Shown: positions 53,506-63,723 of the stretch, piece after piece
Numbering within the stretch: position 1 is the stretch's first letter
Layout: each line of letters starts with the position of its first letter
NCBI GenBank assembly: GCA_021521415.1
Contig: JAIQDT010001113.1
Coordinates: forward strand, 310,001 to 374,000
Reading direction: 5' to 3'
Source: Bidens hawaiensis
Taxonomy: Eukaryota > Streptophyta > Magnoliopsida > Asterales > Asteraceae
Length of the DNA stretch: 64,000 nt
Program-made: the position numbers and the translations under genes
The notes under the pieces: generated by a model
Databases searched by the model: none
What the model was told of the DNA's origin: nothing
The model's input: the letters and a program-made list of their open reading frames with translations, nothing else

Positions 53506-54788
53506 GGCTTATATACTTTTAAGAGTTAATATTTGCATTTTATACCTTGAATCCGTATGTTCATGTCCGTTCCATATCATGTATTTCTAGAACCGTCCAT
53601 TAAATTCACAAAAATTAAATCGTAAATAAACTGAAAAAGCTACGTTATTGTAAGGCAAGTCTTTGATCGGGAACCATTTTGTTCTGGTTTTTTTTTTCCT
53701 TTTTTTGTTTTGGAGTAGTTCTGGTACCGTAACGTCTAAAGAGCATGACAGAAACTGACAGAATTCGCGCAAACTCAACGACTCAACACAATGGACCGTC
53801 AACGCTCGGGTTTTATATATATTCACGAATTCGTGTCGACTTAATCTACAATGTTTGGGTTTAACCAACGCTCTTATAAGGGTTAAATGTATATAAATTT
53901 GAAGTCTTAATTTCAAAATTTGCTTAAAAAAATTGACCTATATACTTTTAAAAGTTAATATTTGCATTTTATATCTTGAATCCGTATGTTCATGTCCGTT
54001 CCATATCATGTATTCATAGAACCGTCCATTAAATTCACAAAAAATAAATCGTAAATAAACTGAAAAAGTTACGGTACTGTATGGCAAGTCTTTGATCGGG
54101 AACCATTTTGTTCTGGTTTTTTTTCCTTTTTTTGTTTTGGTGTAGTTCTGGTACCGTAACGTCTAAAGAGCATGACAGAAACCGACCGAATTCGCACAAA
54201 CTCAACGACTCAACAAAATGGACCGTCAACGCTCGGGTTTGATAAATACTCACGAATTCGTGTCGTCTTAATCTACAATGTTTATGTTTAACCAACTCTC
54301 CTAAAAGGGTTAAATGTGTATAAATTTGAAGTCTTAATTTCAACATTTGATTAAAAAAAAGGCTTATATACTTTTAAGAGTTAATATTTGCATTTTATAT
54401 CTTGAATCCGTATGTTCATGTCCGTTCCATATCATGTATTTCTAGAACCGTCCATTAAATTCACAAAAATTAAATCGTAAATAAACTGAAAAAGCTACGT
54501 TATTGTAAGGCACGTCTTTGATCGGGAACCATTTTGTTCTGGTTTTTTTTTCCTTTTTTTGTTTTGGAGTAGTTCTGGTACCGTAACGTCTAAAGAGCAT
54601 GACAGAAACTGACAGAATTCGCGCAAACTCAACGACTCAACACAATGGACCGTCAACGCTCGGGTTTTATATATACTCACGAATTCGTGTCGACTTAATC
54701 TACAATGTTTGGGTTTAACCAACGCTCTTATAAGGGTTAAATGTATATAAATTTGAAGTCTTAATTTCAAAATTTGCTTAAAAAAATT
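53506..54788 (+). repeat. 4-monomer repeat, copy 3 breaking up
   Basis: Monomers at 53506, 53935 and 54361. The first and the start of the second (TTGACC at 53933) continue the 4-monomer register. From about 54.1 kb the second member switches to ACGTCTAAAGAG with GCACAAAC instead of ACGACAAAAG, and 54361 then resembles 53506 at two monomers' spacing (about 855 bp). This is an exchange that shortened the period from four to two. Confidence 0.8.
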
Positions 54789-56066
54789 GACCTATATACT
54801 TTTAAAAGTTAATATTTGCATTTTATATCTTGAATCCGTATGTTCATGTCCGTTCCATATCATGTATTCATAGAACCGTCCATTAAATTCACAAAAAATA
54901 AATCGTAAATAAACTGAAAAAGTTACGGTACTGTATGGCAAGTCTTTAATTGGGAACCATTTTGTTCTGGTTTTTTTTCCTTTTTTTGTTTTGGTGTAGT
55001 TCTGGTACCGTAACGTCTAAAGAGCATGACAGAAACCGATCGAATTCGCGCAAACTCAACGACTCAACACAATGGCCCGTCAACGCTCGGGTTTGATATA
55101 TACTCACGAATTCGTGTCGACTTAATCTACAATGTTTGGGTTTAACCAAAGCTCCTATAAGGGTTAAATGTATATAAATTTGAAGTCTTAATTTCAAAAT
55201 ATGCTTAAAAAAAAGGCTTATATACTTTTAAGAGTTAATATTTGCATTTTATATCTTGAATCCGTATGTTCATGTCCGTTCCATATCATGTATTCGTAGA
55301 ACCATCCATTAAATTCACAAAAAATAAATCGTAAATAAACTGAAAATGTTACGGTATTGTATGGCAAGTTTTTGATCGGGAACCATTTTGTTCTGGTTTT
55401 TTTTCCTTTTTTTGTTTTGGTGTAGTTCTGGTACCGTAACGACAAAAGAGAATGACAGAAACCGACCGAATTCGAGCAAACTCAACGACTCAACAAAATG
55501 GACCGTCAACGCTCGGGTTTGATAAATACCCTCGAATTCGTGTCGACTTAATCTACAATGTTTGGGTTTAACCAACTCTCCTAAAACGGTTAAATGTGTA
55601 TAAATTTGAAGTCTTAATTTCAACATTTGATTAAAAAAAAGGCTTATATACTTTTAAGAGTTAATATTTGCATTTTATATCTTGAATCCGTATGTTCATG
55701 TCCGTTCCATATCATGTATTCCTAGAACCGTCCATTAAATTCACAAAAATTAAATCGTAAATAAACTGAAAAATTTACGGTATTGTAAGGCAATTCTTAG
55801 ATCGGGAACCATTTTGTTCAGGTTTTTTTTTCCTTTTTTTGTTTTGTAGTAGTTCTGGTACCGTAACGTCTAATGAGCATGACAGAAACCGACCGAATTC
55901 GCGCAAACTCAACGACTCAACACAATGGACCGTCAACGCTCGGGTTTGATATATACTCACGAATTCGTATCGACTTAATCTACAATGTTTGGGTAACCAA
56001 CGCTCCTATAAGGGTTAAATGTATATAAATTTGAAGTCTTAATTTCAAAATTTGCTTAAAAAAATT
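54789..56066 (+). repeat. 3-monomer repeat (1278 bp), copy 1
   Basis: Monomers start at 54789, 55215 and 55641. Markers shared with the next copy are CTTTAATTGGG (near 54944), CAAAATATGC (near 55195), GAACCATCC (near 55298), AAAACGGTTAAA (near 55584), AATTCTTAGATC (near 55792), TTTTGTAGTAG (near 55842) and a 3-base loss giving GGGTAACC (near 55992). Confidence 0.9.
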
Positions 56067-57342
56067 GACCTATATACTTTTAAAAGTTAATATTTGCATT
56101 TTATATCTTGAATCCGTATGTTCATGTCCGTTCCATATCATGTATTCATAGAACCGTCCATTAAATTCACAAAAAATAAATCGTAAATAAACTGAAAAAG
56201 TTACGGTACTGTATGGCAAGTCTTTAATTGGGAACCATTTTGTTCTGGTTTTTTTTCCTTTTTTTGTTTTGGTGTAGTTCTGGTACCGTAACGTCTAAAG
56301 AGCATGACAGAAACCGATCGAATTCGCGCAAACTCAACGACTCAACACAATGGCCCGTCAACGCTCGGGTTTGATATATACTCACGAATTCGTGTCGACT
56401 TAATCTACAATGTTTGGGTTTAACCAAAGCTCCTATAAGGGTTAAATGTATATAAATTTGAAGTCTTAATTTCAAAATATGCTTAAAAAAAAGGCTTATA
56501 TACTTTTAAGAGTTAATATTTGCATTTTATATCTTGAATCCGTATGTTCATGTCCGTTCCATATCATGTATTCGTAGAACCATCCATTAAATTCACAAAA
56601 AATAAATCGTAAATAAACTGAAAATGTTACGGTATTGTATGGCAAGTTTTTGATCGGGAACCATTTTGTTCTGGTTTTTTTTCCTTTTTTTGTTTTGGTG
56701 TAGTTCTGGTACCGTAACGACAAAAGAGAATGACAGAAACCGACCGAATTCGAGCAAACTCAACGACTCAACAAAATGGACCGTCAACGCTCGGGTTTGA
56801 TAAATACCCTCGAATTCGTGTCGACTTAATCTACAATGTTTGGGTTTAACCAACTCTCCTAAAACGGTTAAATGTGTATAAATTTGAAGTCTTAATTTCA
56901 ACATTTGATTAAAAAAAAGGCTTATATACTTTTAAGAGTTAATATTTGCATTTTATATCTTGAATCCGTATGTTCATGTCCGTTCCATATCATGTATTCC
57001 TAGAACCGTCCATTAAATTCACAAAAATTAAATCGTAAATAAACTGAAAAATTTACGGTATTGTAAGGCAATTCTTAGATCGGGAACCATTTTGTTCAGG
57101 TTTTTTTTTCCTTTTTTTGTTTTGTAGTAGTTCTGGTACCGTAACGTCTAATGAGCATGACAGAAACCGACCGAATTCGCGCAAACTCAACGACTCAACA
57201 CAATGGACCGTCAACGCTCGGGTTTGATATATACTCACGAATTCGTATCGACTTAATCTACAATGTTTGGGTAACCAACGCTCCTATAAGGGTTAAATGT
57301 ATATAAATTTGAAGTCTTAATTTCAAAATTTGCTTAAAAAAA
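56067..57342 (+). repeat. 3-monomer repeat (1278 bp), copy 2
   Basis: Monomers start at 56067, 56493 and 56919. It carries every marker of copy 1 at +1278 bp, with no difference noticed in the compared segments. It is followed at 57343 by a normal GGCTTATATAC start, whereas copy 1 is followed by the TTGACC start, so the TTGACC monomer is part of the duplicated block. Confidence 0.9.
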
Positions 57343-59826
57343 GGCTTATATACTTTTAAGAGTTAATATTTGCATTTTATATCTTGAATCCGTATGTTCA
57401 TGTCCGTTCCATATCATGTATTCATAGAACCGTCCATTAAATTCACAAAAAATAAATCGTAAATAAACTGAAAAAGTTACGGTATTGTATGGCAAGTCTT
57501 TGATCGGGAACCATTTTGTTCTGGTTTTTTTTCTTTTTTTTTGTTTTGGAGTAGTTATGGTACCGTAACGTCTAAAGAGCATGACAGAAACCGACCGAAT
57601 TCGCACAAACTCAACGACTCATCACAATGGACCGTCAACGCTCGGGTTTGATAAATACTCACGAATTCGTGTCGGCTTAATCTACAGTGTTTGGGTTTAA
57701 TCAACGCTTCTATAAGGGTTAAATGTATATAAATTTGAAGTCTTAATTTCAAAATTTGCTTAAAAAAAGGCTTATATACTTTTAAGAGTTAATATTTGCA
57801 TTTTATATCTTGAATCCGTATGTTCATGTCCGTTCCCTATCATGTATTCATAGAACCGTCCATTAAATTCACAAAAAATAAATCGTAAATTAACTGAAAA
57901 AGTTACGGTATTGTAAGGCAAGTCTTTGATCGGGAACCATTTTGTTCTGGTTTTTTTTCCTTTTTTTGTTTTGGTGTCGTTCTGGTACCGTAGCGACAAA
58001 AGAGAATGACAGAAACCGACCGAATTCGAGCAAACTCAACGACTCAACACAATGGACCGTCAACGCTCGGGTTTGGTAAATACCCTCGAATTCGTGTCGA
58101 CTTAATCTACAATGTTTGGGTTTAACCAACTCTCCTAAAAGGGTTAAATGTGTATAAATTTGAAGTCTTAATTTCAACATTTGATTAAAAAAAAGGTTTA
58201 TATACTTTTAAGAGTTAATATTTGCATTTTGTATCTTGAATCCGTAAGTTCATGTCCGTTCCATATCATGTATTCCCAGATCCGTCCTTTAAATTCACAA
58301 AAAATAAATCGTAAATAAACTGAAAAAGTTACGGTATTGTAACGCAAGCCTTTGATCGGGAACCATTTTGTTCTGTTTTTTTTTTCCTTTTTTTGTTTTG
58401 GTGTAGTTATGGTACCGTAACGACTAAAGAGCACGGCAGAAACCAACCGAATTCGCGCAAACTCAACGACTCAACACAATGGACCGTCTTCGCTCGGGTT
58501 TGATAAATACCCACAAATTCGAGTCGACTTAATCTACAATGTTTTGGTTTAACCAACGCTCCTAAAAGGGTTAAATGTGTATAAATTTGAAGTCTTAATT
58601 TCAACATTTGATTAAAAAAAAGGCTTATATACTTTTAAGAGTTAATATTTGCATTTTATATCTTCAATCCGTATGTTCATGTCCGTTCCATATCATGTAT
58701 TCCCATAACCGTCCATTAAATTCACAAAAAATAAATCATAAATAAACTGAAAAAGTTACGGTATTGTATGGCAAGTCTTTGATCGGGAACCATTTTGTTT
58801 TGGTTTTTTTTCCTCTTCTTTGTTTTGGTGTAGTTCTAGTACCGTAACGACTAAAGAGCATGACAGAAACCGGCCGAATTCGCACAAACTCAACGACTCA
58901 ACAAAATGGACCGTCAACGCTCGGGTTTGATAAAAACTCACGAATTCATGTCGACTTAATCTACAATGTTTATGTTTAACCAACTCTCCTAAAAGGGTTA
59001 AATGTGTATAAATTTGAAGTCTTAATTTCAACATTTTATTAAAAAAAAGGCTTATATACTTTTAAGAGTTAATATTTGCATTTTATATCTTGAATCCGTA
59101 TGTTCATGTCCGTTCCATTTCATGTATTTCTAGAACCGTCCATTAAATTCACAAAAATTAAATCGTAAATAAACTGAAAAAGTTACGTTATTGTAAGGCA
59201 AGTCTTTGATCGGGAACCATTTTGTTCTGGTTTTTTTTTCCTTTTTTTGTTTTGGAGTAGTTCTGGTACCGTAACGTCTAATGAGCATGACAGAAAACGA
59301 CCGAATTCGCGCAAACTCAACGACTCAACACAATGGACCGTCAACTCTCGGGTTTGATATATACTCACGAATTCGTGTCGACTTAATCTACAATGTTTGG
59401 GTTTAACCAACGCTCCTATAAGGGTTAAATGTATATAAATTTGAAGTCTTAATTTCAAAATTTGCTTAAAAAAAGGCTTATATAATTTTAAGAGATAATA
59501 TTTGCATTTTATATCTTCAATCCGTATGTTCATGTCCGTTCCATATCATGTATTCATAGAACCGTCCATTAAATTCACAAAAAATAAATCGTAAATAAAC
59601 TGAAAAATATACGGTATTGTATGGCAAGTCTTTGATCGGGAACCACTTTGTTCTGGTTTTTTTTCTTTTTTTTGTTTTGGAGTAGTTATGGTACCGTAAC
59701 GTCTAAAGAGCATGACAGAAACCGACCGAATTCGCACAAACTCAACGACTCAACACAATGGACCGTTAACGCTCGGGTTTGATAAATACTCACGAATTCG
59801 TGTCGACTTAATCTACAATGTTTGGG

Positions 59827-59854
59827 TTTAAACAACGCTTCTATAAAGTTTAAA
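59827..59854 (+). other. Stem-loop with both arms changed
   Basis: The arms here are TTTAAAC (59827-59833) and GTTTAAA (59848-59854), with the same 14-nt spacer. Compared with the usual TTTAACC and GGTTAAA, one base pair has changed on both sides (C to A and G to T), keeping a perfect 7-bp stem. The same double change is at 62372-62378 and 62393-62399. The copy at 61947-61953 has the left-arm change without the matching right-arm change. Confidence 0.7.
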
Positions 59855-59900
59855 TGTATATAAATTTGAAGTCTTAATTTTAAAATTTGCTTAAAAAAAA

Positions 59901-60332
59901 GGCTTATATTCTTTTAAGAGTTAATATTTGCATTTTATATCTTGAATCCGAATGTTCATGTCCGTTCCCTATCATGTATTCATAGAACCGTCCATTAAAT
60001 TCACAAAAAATAAATCGTAAATAAACTGAAAAAGTTACGGTATTGTAAACCACTTTGTTCTGGTTTTTTTTTCTTTCTTTTGTTTTGGTTTTTTTTCCTT
60101 TTTTTTGTTTTGGTGTAGTTCTGGTACCGTAACGACTAAAGAGCATGACAGAAACCGACCGAATTCGCACAAACTCAACGACTCAACACAATGGACCGTC
60201 AACGCTCGGGTTTGATAAATACTCACGAATTCGTGTCGACTTAATCTACGATGTTTGGTTTTAATCAACGCTTCTATAAGGGTTAAATGTATATAAATTT
60301 GAAGTCTTAATTTCAAAATTTGCTTAAAAAAA
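59901..60332 (+). repeat. 432-bp aberrant monomer
   Basis: After GTATTGTA near 60048 about 19-20 bp normally containing GGCAAGTCTTTGATCGGG are missing. The T tract is then present twice (two T-rich stretches each ending TGTTTTGG, about 60063-60088 and 60089-60113), adding about 25 bp. The net length is 432 bp. A deletion next to a tandem duplication of the polypyrimidine tract fits replication slippage or template switching there. Confidence 0.85.
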
Positions 60333-60757
60333 GGCTTATATACTTTTAAGAGTTAATATTTGCATTCTATATCTTGAATCCGTATGTTCATGTCCGTTCC
60401 CTATCATGTATTCATAGAACCGTCCATTAAATTCACAAAAAATAAATCGTAAATAAACTGAAAAAGTTACGGTATTGTATGGCAAGTCTTTGATCGGGAA
60501 CCATTTTGTTTTGGTTTTTTTTCCTTTTTTTGTTTTGGTGTCGTTCTGGTACCGTAACGACAAAAGAGAATGACAGAAACCGACCGAATTCGAGCAAACT
60601 CAACGACTCAACACAATGGACCGTCAACGCTCGGGTTTGATTAAGACCCTCGAATTCGTGTCGACTTAATCTACAATGTTTGGGTTTAACCAACTCTCCT
60701 AAAAGGTTTAAATGTGTATAAATTTGAAGTCTTAATTTCAACATTTGATTAAAAAAA

Positions 60758-61168
60758 GGCTTATATACTTTTAAGAGTTAATATTTGCATTTTATATCTT
60801 GAATCCGTATGTTCATGTCCATTCCATATCATGTATTCCCAGATCCGTCCTTTAAATTCACAAAAAATAAACTGAAAAAGTTACGGTATTGAAAGGCAAG
60901 CCTTTGATCGGGAACCATTTTGTTCTTTTTTTTTCCTTTTTTTGTTTTGGTGTAGTTATGGTACCGTAACGACTAAAGAGCACGACAGAAACCAACCGAA
61001 TTCGGGCAAACTCAACGACACAGCACAATGGACCGTCTTCGCTCGGGATTGATAAATACACAAAAATTCGAGTCGACTTAATCTACAATTTTTGGTTTAA
61101 CCAACGCTCCTAAAGGGTTAAATGTGTATAAATTTGAAGTCTTAATGTCAACATTTTATTAAAAAAAA
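60758..61168 (+). repeat. 411-bp aberrant monomer
   Basis: The shortest copy. About 11 bp are lost near 60867, where AATAAATCGTAAATAAAC has collapsed to AATAAAC, consistent with recombination between the two AATAAA copies in the monomer. Further small losses are in the T tract (near 60926) and in CCTAAAGGG (near 61112). It also carries several unique substitutions (GACACAGCAC near 61017, ACACAAAAATTC near 61059). Confidence 0.85.
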
Positions 61169-62371
61169 GGCTTATATACTTTTAAGAGTTAATATTTGCA
61201 TTTTATATCTTCAATCCGTATGTTCATGTCCGTTCCATATCATGTATTCCCATAACCGTCCATTAAATTCACAAAAAATAAATCGTAAATAAACTGAAAA
61301 AGTTACAGTATTGTATGGCATGTCTTTGATCGGGAACCATTTTGTTTTGGTTTTTTTTCCTTTTTTTTGTTTTGCTGTAGTTCTGGTACCGTAACGACTA
61401 AAGAGCATGACAGAAACCGACCTAATTCGCACAAACTCAACGACTCAACAAAATGGACCGTCAACGCTCGGGTTTGATAAATACCCTCGAATTCGTGTTG
61501 ACTTAATCTACAATGTTTATGTTTAACCAACTCCCCTAAAAGGGTTAAATGTATATAAATTTGAAGTCTTAATTTCAAAATTTGCTTAAAAAAAGGCTTA
61601 TATACTTTTAAGAGTTAATATTTGCATTTTATATCTTGAATCCGTATGTTCATGTCCGTTCCAAATCATGTATTCATAGAACCGTCCATTAAATTCACAA
61701 AAAATAAATCGTAAATAAACTGAAAAAGTTAAGGTATTGTATGGCAAGTCTTTGATTGGGAACCATTTTGTTCTGGTTTTTTTTCTTTTTTTTGTTTTCG
61801 AGTAGTTATGGTACCGTAACGTCTAAAGAGCATGACAGAAACCGACCGAATTCGCACAAACTCAACGACTCAACACAATGGACCGTTAACGATCGGGTTT
61901 GATAAATACTCACGAAGTCGTGTCGACTTAATCTACAATGTTTGGGTTTAAACAACGCTTCTATAAGGGTTAACTGTATATTAATTTGAAGTCTTAATTT
62001 CAAAATTTGCTTAAAAAAAGGCTTATATACTTTTAAGAGTTAATATTTGCATTTTATATCTTGAATCCGTTTGTTCATGTCCGTTCCATATCATGTATTC
62101 ATAGAACCGTCCATTAAATTCACAAAAATTAAATCGTAAATAAACTGAAAAAGTTAAGGTATTGTATGGCAAGTCTTTGATTGGGAACCATTTTGTTCTG
62201 TTTTTTTTTCTTTTTTTTGTTTTCGAGTAGTTATGGTACTGTAACGTCTAAAGAGCATGACAGAAACCGACCGAATTCGCACAAACTCAACGACTCAACA
62301 CAATGGACCGTTAACGCTCGGGTTTGATAAATACTCACGAATTCGTGTCGACTTAATCTTCAATATTTGGG

Positions 62372-62399
62372 TTTAAACAACGCTTCTATAAAGTTTAAA
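62372..62399 (+). other. Second copy of the doubly changed stem
   Basis: TTTAAAC and GTTTAAA arms, 14-nt spacer, as at 59827-59854. Both monomers also share AATTTTAAAATTTG after the stem, so they probably descend from one ancestral monomer and do not represent independent events. Confidence 0.7.
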
Positions 62400-63478
62400 T
62401 GTATATAAATTTGAAGTCTTAATTTTAAAATTTGCTTAAAAAAAAGGCTTATATACTTTTAAGAGTTAATATTTGCATTTTATATCTTGAATCCGAATGT
62501 TCATGTCCGTTCCCTATCATGTATTCATAGAACCGTCCATTAAATTCAAAAAAAATAAATCGTAAATAAACTGAAAAAGTTACGGTATTGTATGGCAAGT
62601 CTTTGATCAGGAACCATTTTGTTCTGGTTTTTTTTCCTTTTTTTGTTTTGGTGTCGTTCTGGTACCGTAACGACAAAAGAGAATGACAGAAACCGACCGA
62701 ATTCGAGCAAACTCAACGACTCAACACAATGGACCGTCAACGCTCGGGTTTGATAAACACCCTCGAATTCGTGTCGACTTAATCTACAATGTTTGGGTTT
62801 AACCAACTCTCCTAAAAGGGTTAAATGTGTATAAATTTGAAGTCTTAATTTCAACATTTGATTAAAAAAAAGGCTTATATACTTTTAAGAGTTAATATTT
62901 GCATTTTATATCTTGAATCCGTATGTTCATGTCCGTTCCATATCATGTATTCCTAGAACCGTCCATTAAATTCACAAAAATTAAATCGTAAATAAACTGA
63001 AAAAGTTACGGTATTGTAAGGCAAGTCTTTGATCGGGAACCATTTTGTTCAGGGTTTTTTTTCCTTTTTTTGTTTTGGAGTAGTTCTGGTACCGTAACGT
63101 ATAAAGAGCATGACAGAAACCGACCGAATTCGCGCAAACTCAACGACTCAACACAATGGACCGTCAACGCTCGGGTTTGATATATACTCACGAATTCGTG
63201 TCGACTTAATCTAAAATGTTTGGGTTTAACCAACGCTCCTATAAGGGTTAAATGTATATAAATTTGAAGTCTTAATTTCAAAATTTGCTTAAAAAAAGGC
63301 TTATATACTTTTAAGAGTTAATATTTGCATTTTATATCTTGAATCCGTATGTTCATTTCCGTTCCATATCATGTATTCATAGAACCGTCCATTAAATTCA
63401 CAAAAATTAAATCGTAAATAAACTGAAAAAGTTAAGGTATTGTATGGCAAGTCTTTGATTGGGAACCATTTTGTTCTG

Positions 63479-63501
63479 TTTTTTTTTCTTTTTTTTGTTT
63501 T
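63479..63501 (+). repeat. Polypyrimidine (T-rich) tract, example
   Basis: Each monomer carries at positions about 181-206 a run of 7-10 T, one or two C, 6-8 T, then G and TTTT. It is the most length-variable part of the monomer, with T-run lengths differing even between otherwise identical copies. Such tracts are stiff and disfavour nucleosomes, and on the opposite strand form an A-rich purine run. All copies have the T-rich side on the plus strand. Confidence 0.9.
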
Positions 63502-63515
63502 CGAGTAGTTATGGT

Positions 63516-63661
63516 ACCGTAACGTCTAAAGAGCATGACAGAAACCGACCGAATTCGCGCAAACTCAACGACTCAACACAATGGACCGTCAACGCTCGGG
63601 TTTGATATATACTCACGAATTCGTGTCGACTTAATCTACAATGTTTGGGTTTAACCAACGC
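63516..63661. other. CpG-dense segment of the monomer (example)
   Basis: By hand count a typical monomer has about 20 CpG dinucleotides, and about 14 of these fall in positions 219-363, the segment shown here. The rest of the monomer is strongly AT-rich. This segment also contains the KpnI site (just upstream, 63513-63518), both EcoRI sites and the SalI site. It is a methylation-target hotspot if the host methylates CG. Confidence 0.75.
63614..63625. other. 12-bp perfect palindrome (example copy)
   Basis: CACGAATTCGTG reads the same on both strands and occupies monomer positions 317-328, immediately overlapping a SalI site (63625-63630). It is intact in most monomers. In CCGTCTTC-type monomers it is changed to CACAAATTCGAG, and in ACCCTCG-type monomers only the inner CGAATTCG remains. 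Palindromes of this kind can bind dimeric proteins, but no specific factor is implied. Confidence 0.85.
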
Positions 63662-63677
63662 TCCTATAAGGGTTAAA
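63650..63677 (+). other. Short stem-loop motif (example copy)
   Basis: TTTAACC and GGTTAAA form a 7-bp inverted repeat with a 14-nt spacer at monomer positions 353-380. It is present in nearly every copy. Monomers with TTTAATC (for example 43209, 44909 and 45339) keep pairing only through a G-T wobble in RNA. Confidence 0.75.
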
Positions 63678-63723
63678 TGTATATAAATTTGAAGTCTTAA
63701 TTTCAAAATTTGCTTAAAAAAAA

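Larger units (their letters stand above)
63298..63723 (+). repeat. Reference monomer (last complete copy)
   Basis: This 426-bp copy illustrates the internal plan shared by all monomers. In monomer coordinates: 1-130 is AT-rich with a TTATATAC start and, in most copies, AATAAA at 109-114 and 120-125 (this copy reads AATTAAA at the first). Positions 130-180 are a conserved mixed-composition segment. Positions 181-206 are a T-rich tract broken by one or two C and a G. Positions 219-363 are the CpG-dense block. Positions 353-380 hold a 7-bp inverted repeat with a 14-nt spacer. Positions 384-426 are AT-rich and end in an A tract. This copy carries the right-end haplotype GTATATAAAT followed by CAAAATTTGCTT, and a TCGAGTAG variant after the T tract shared with the monomers at 61595 and 62020. 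Confidence 0.9.

Noticed and set aside
63646..63652. Plant telomere heptamer GGGTTTA in each monomer
   Set aside because: Only a single heptamer per monomer and never in tandem, so it is chance-level evidence and not a telomere-derived segment.
63690..63700. Inverted repeat TTTGAA and TTCAAA near the end of the monomer
   Set aside because: A 6-bp repeat with an 8-nt spacer in very AT-rich DNA is expected by chance, and the CAACATTTG haplotype shortens it.
336..63706. Dozens of minus-strand open frames starting MLKLRLQIY or MKLRLQIY and ending in VVTVP or FLFTIYFL-like tails
   Set aside because: All lie at the same place in each satellite monomer, change length with T-tract indels, have no recognisable domain, and recur with the 426-bp period. 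They are a by-product of the repeat, so none is listed as a gene.
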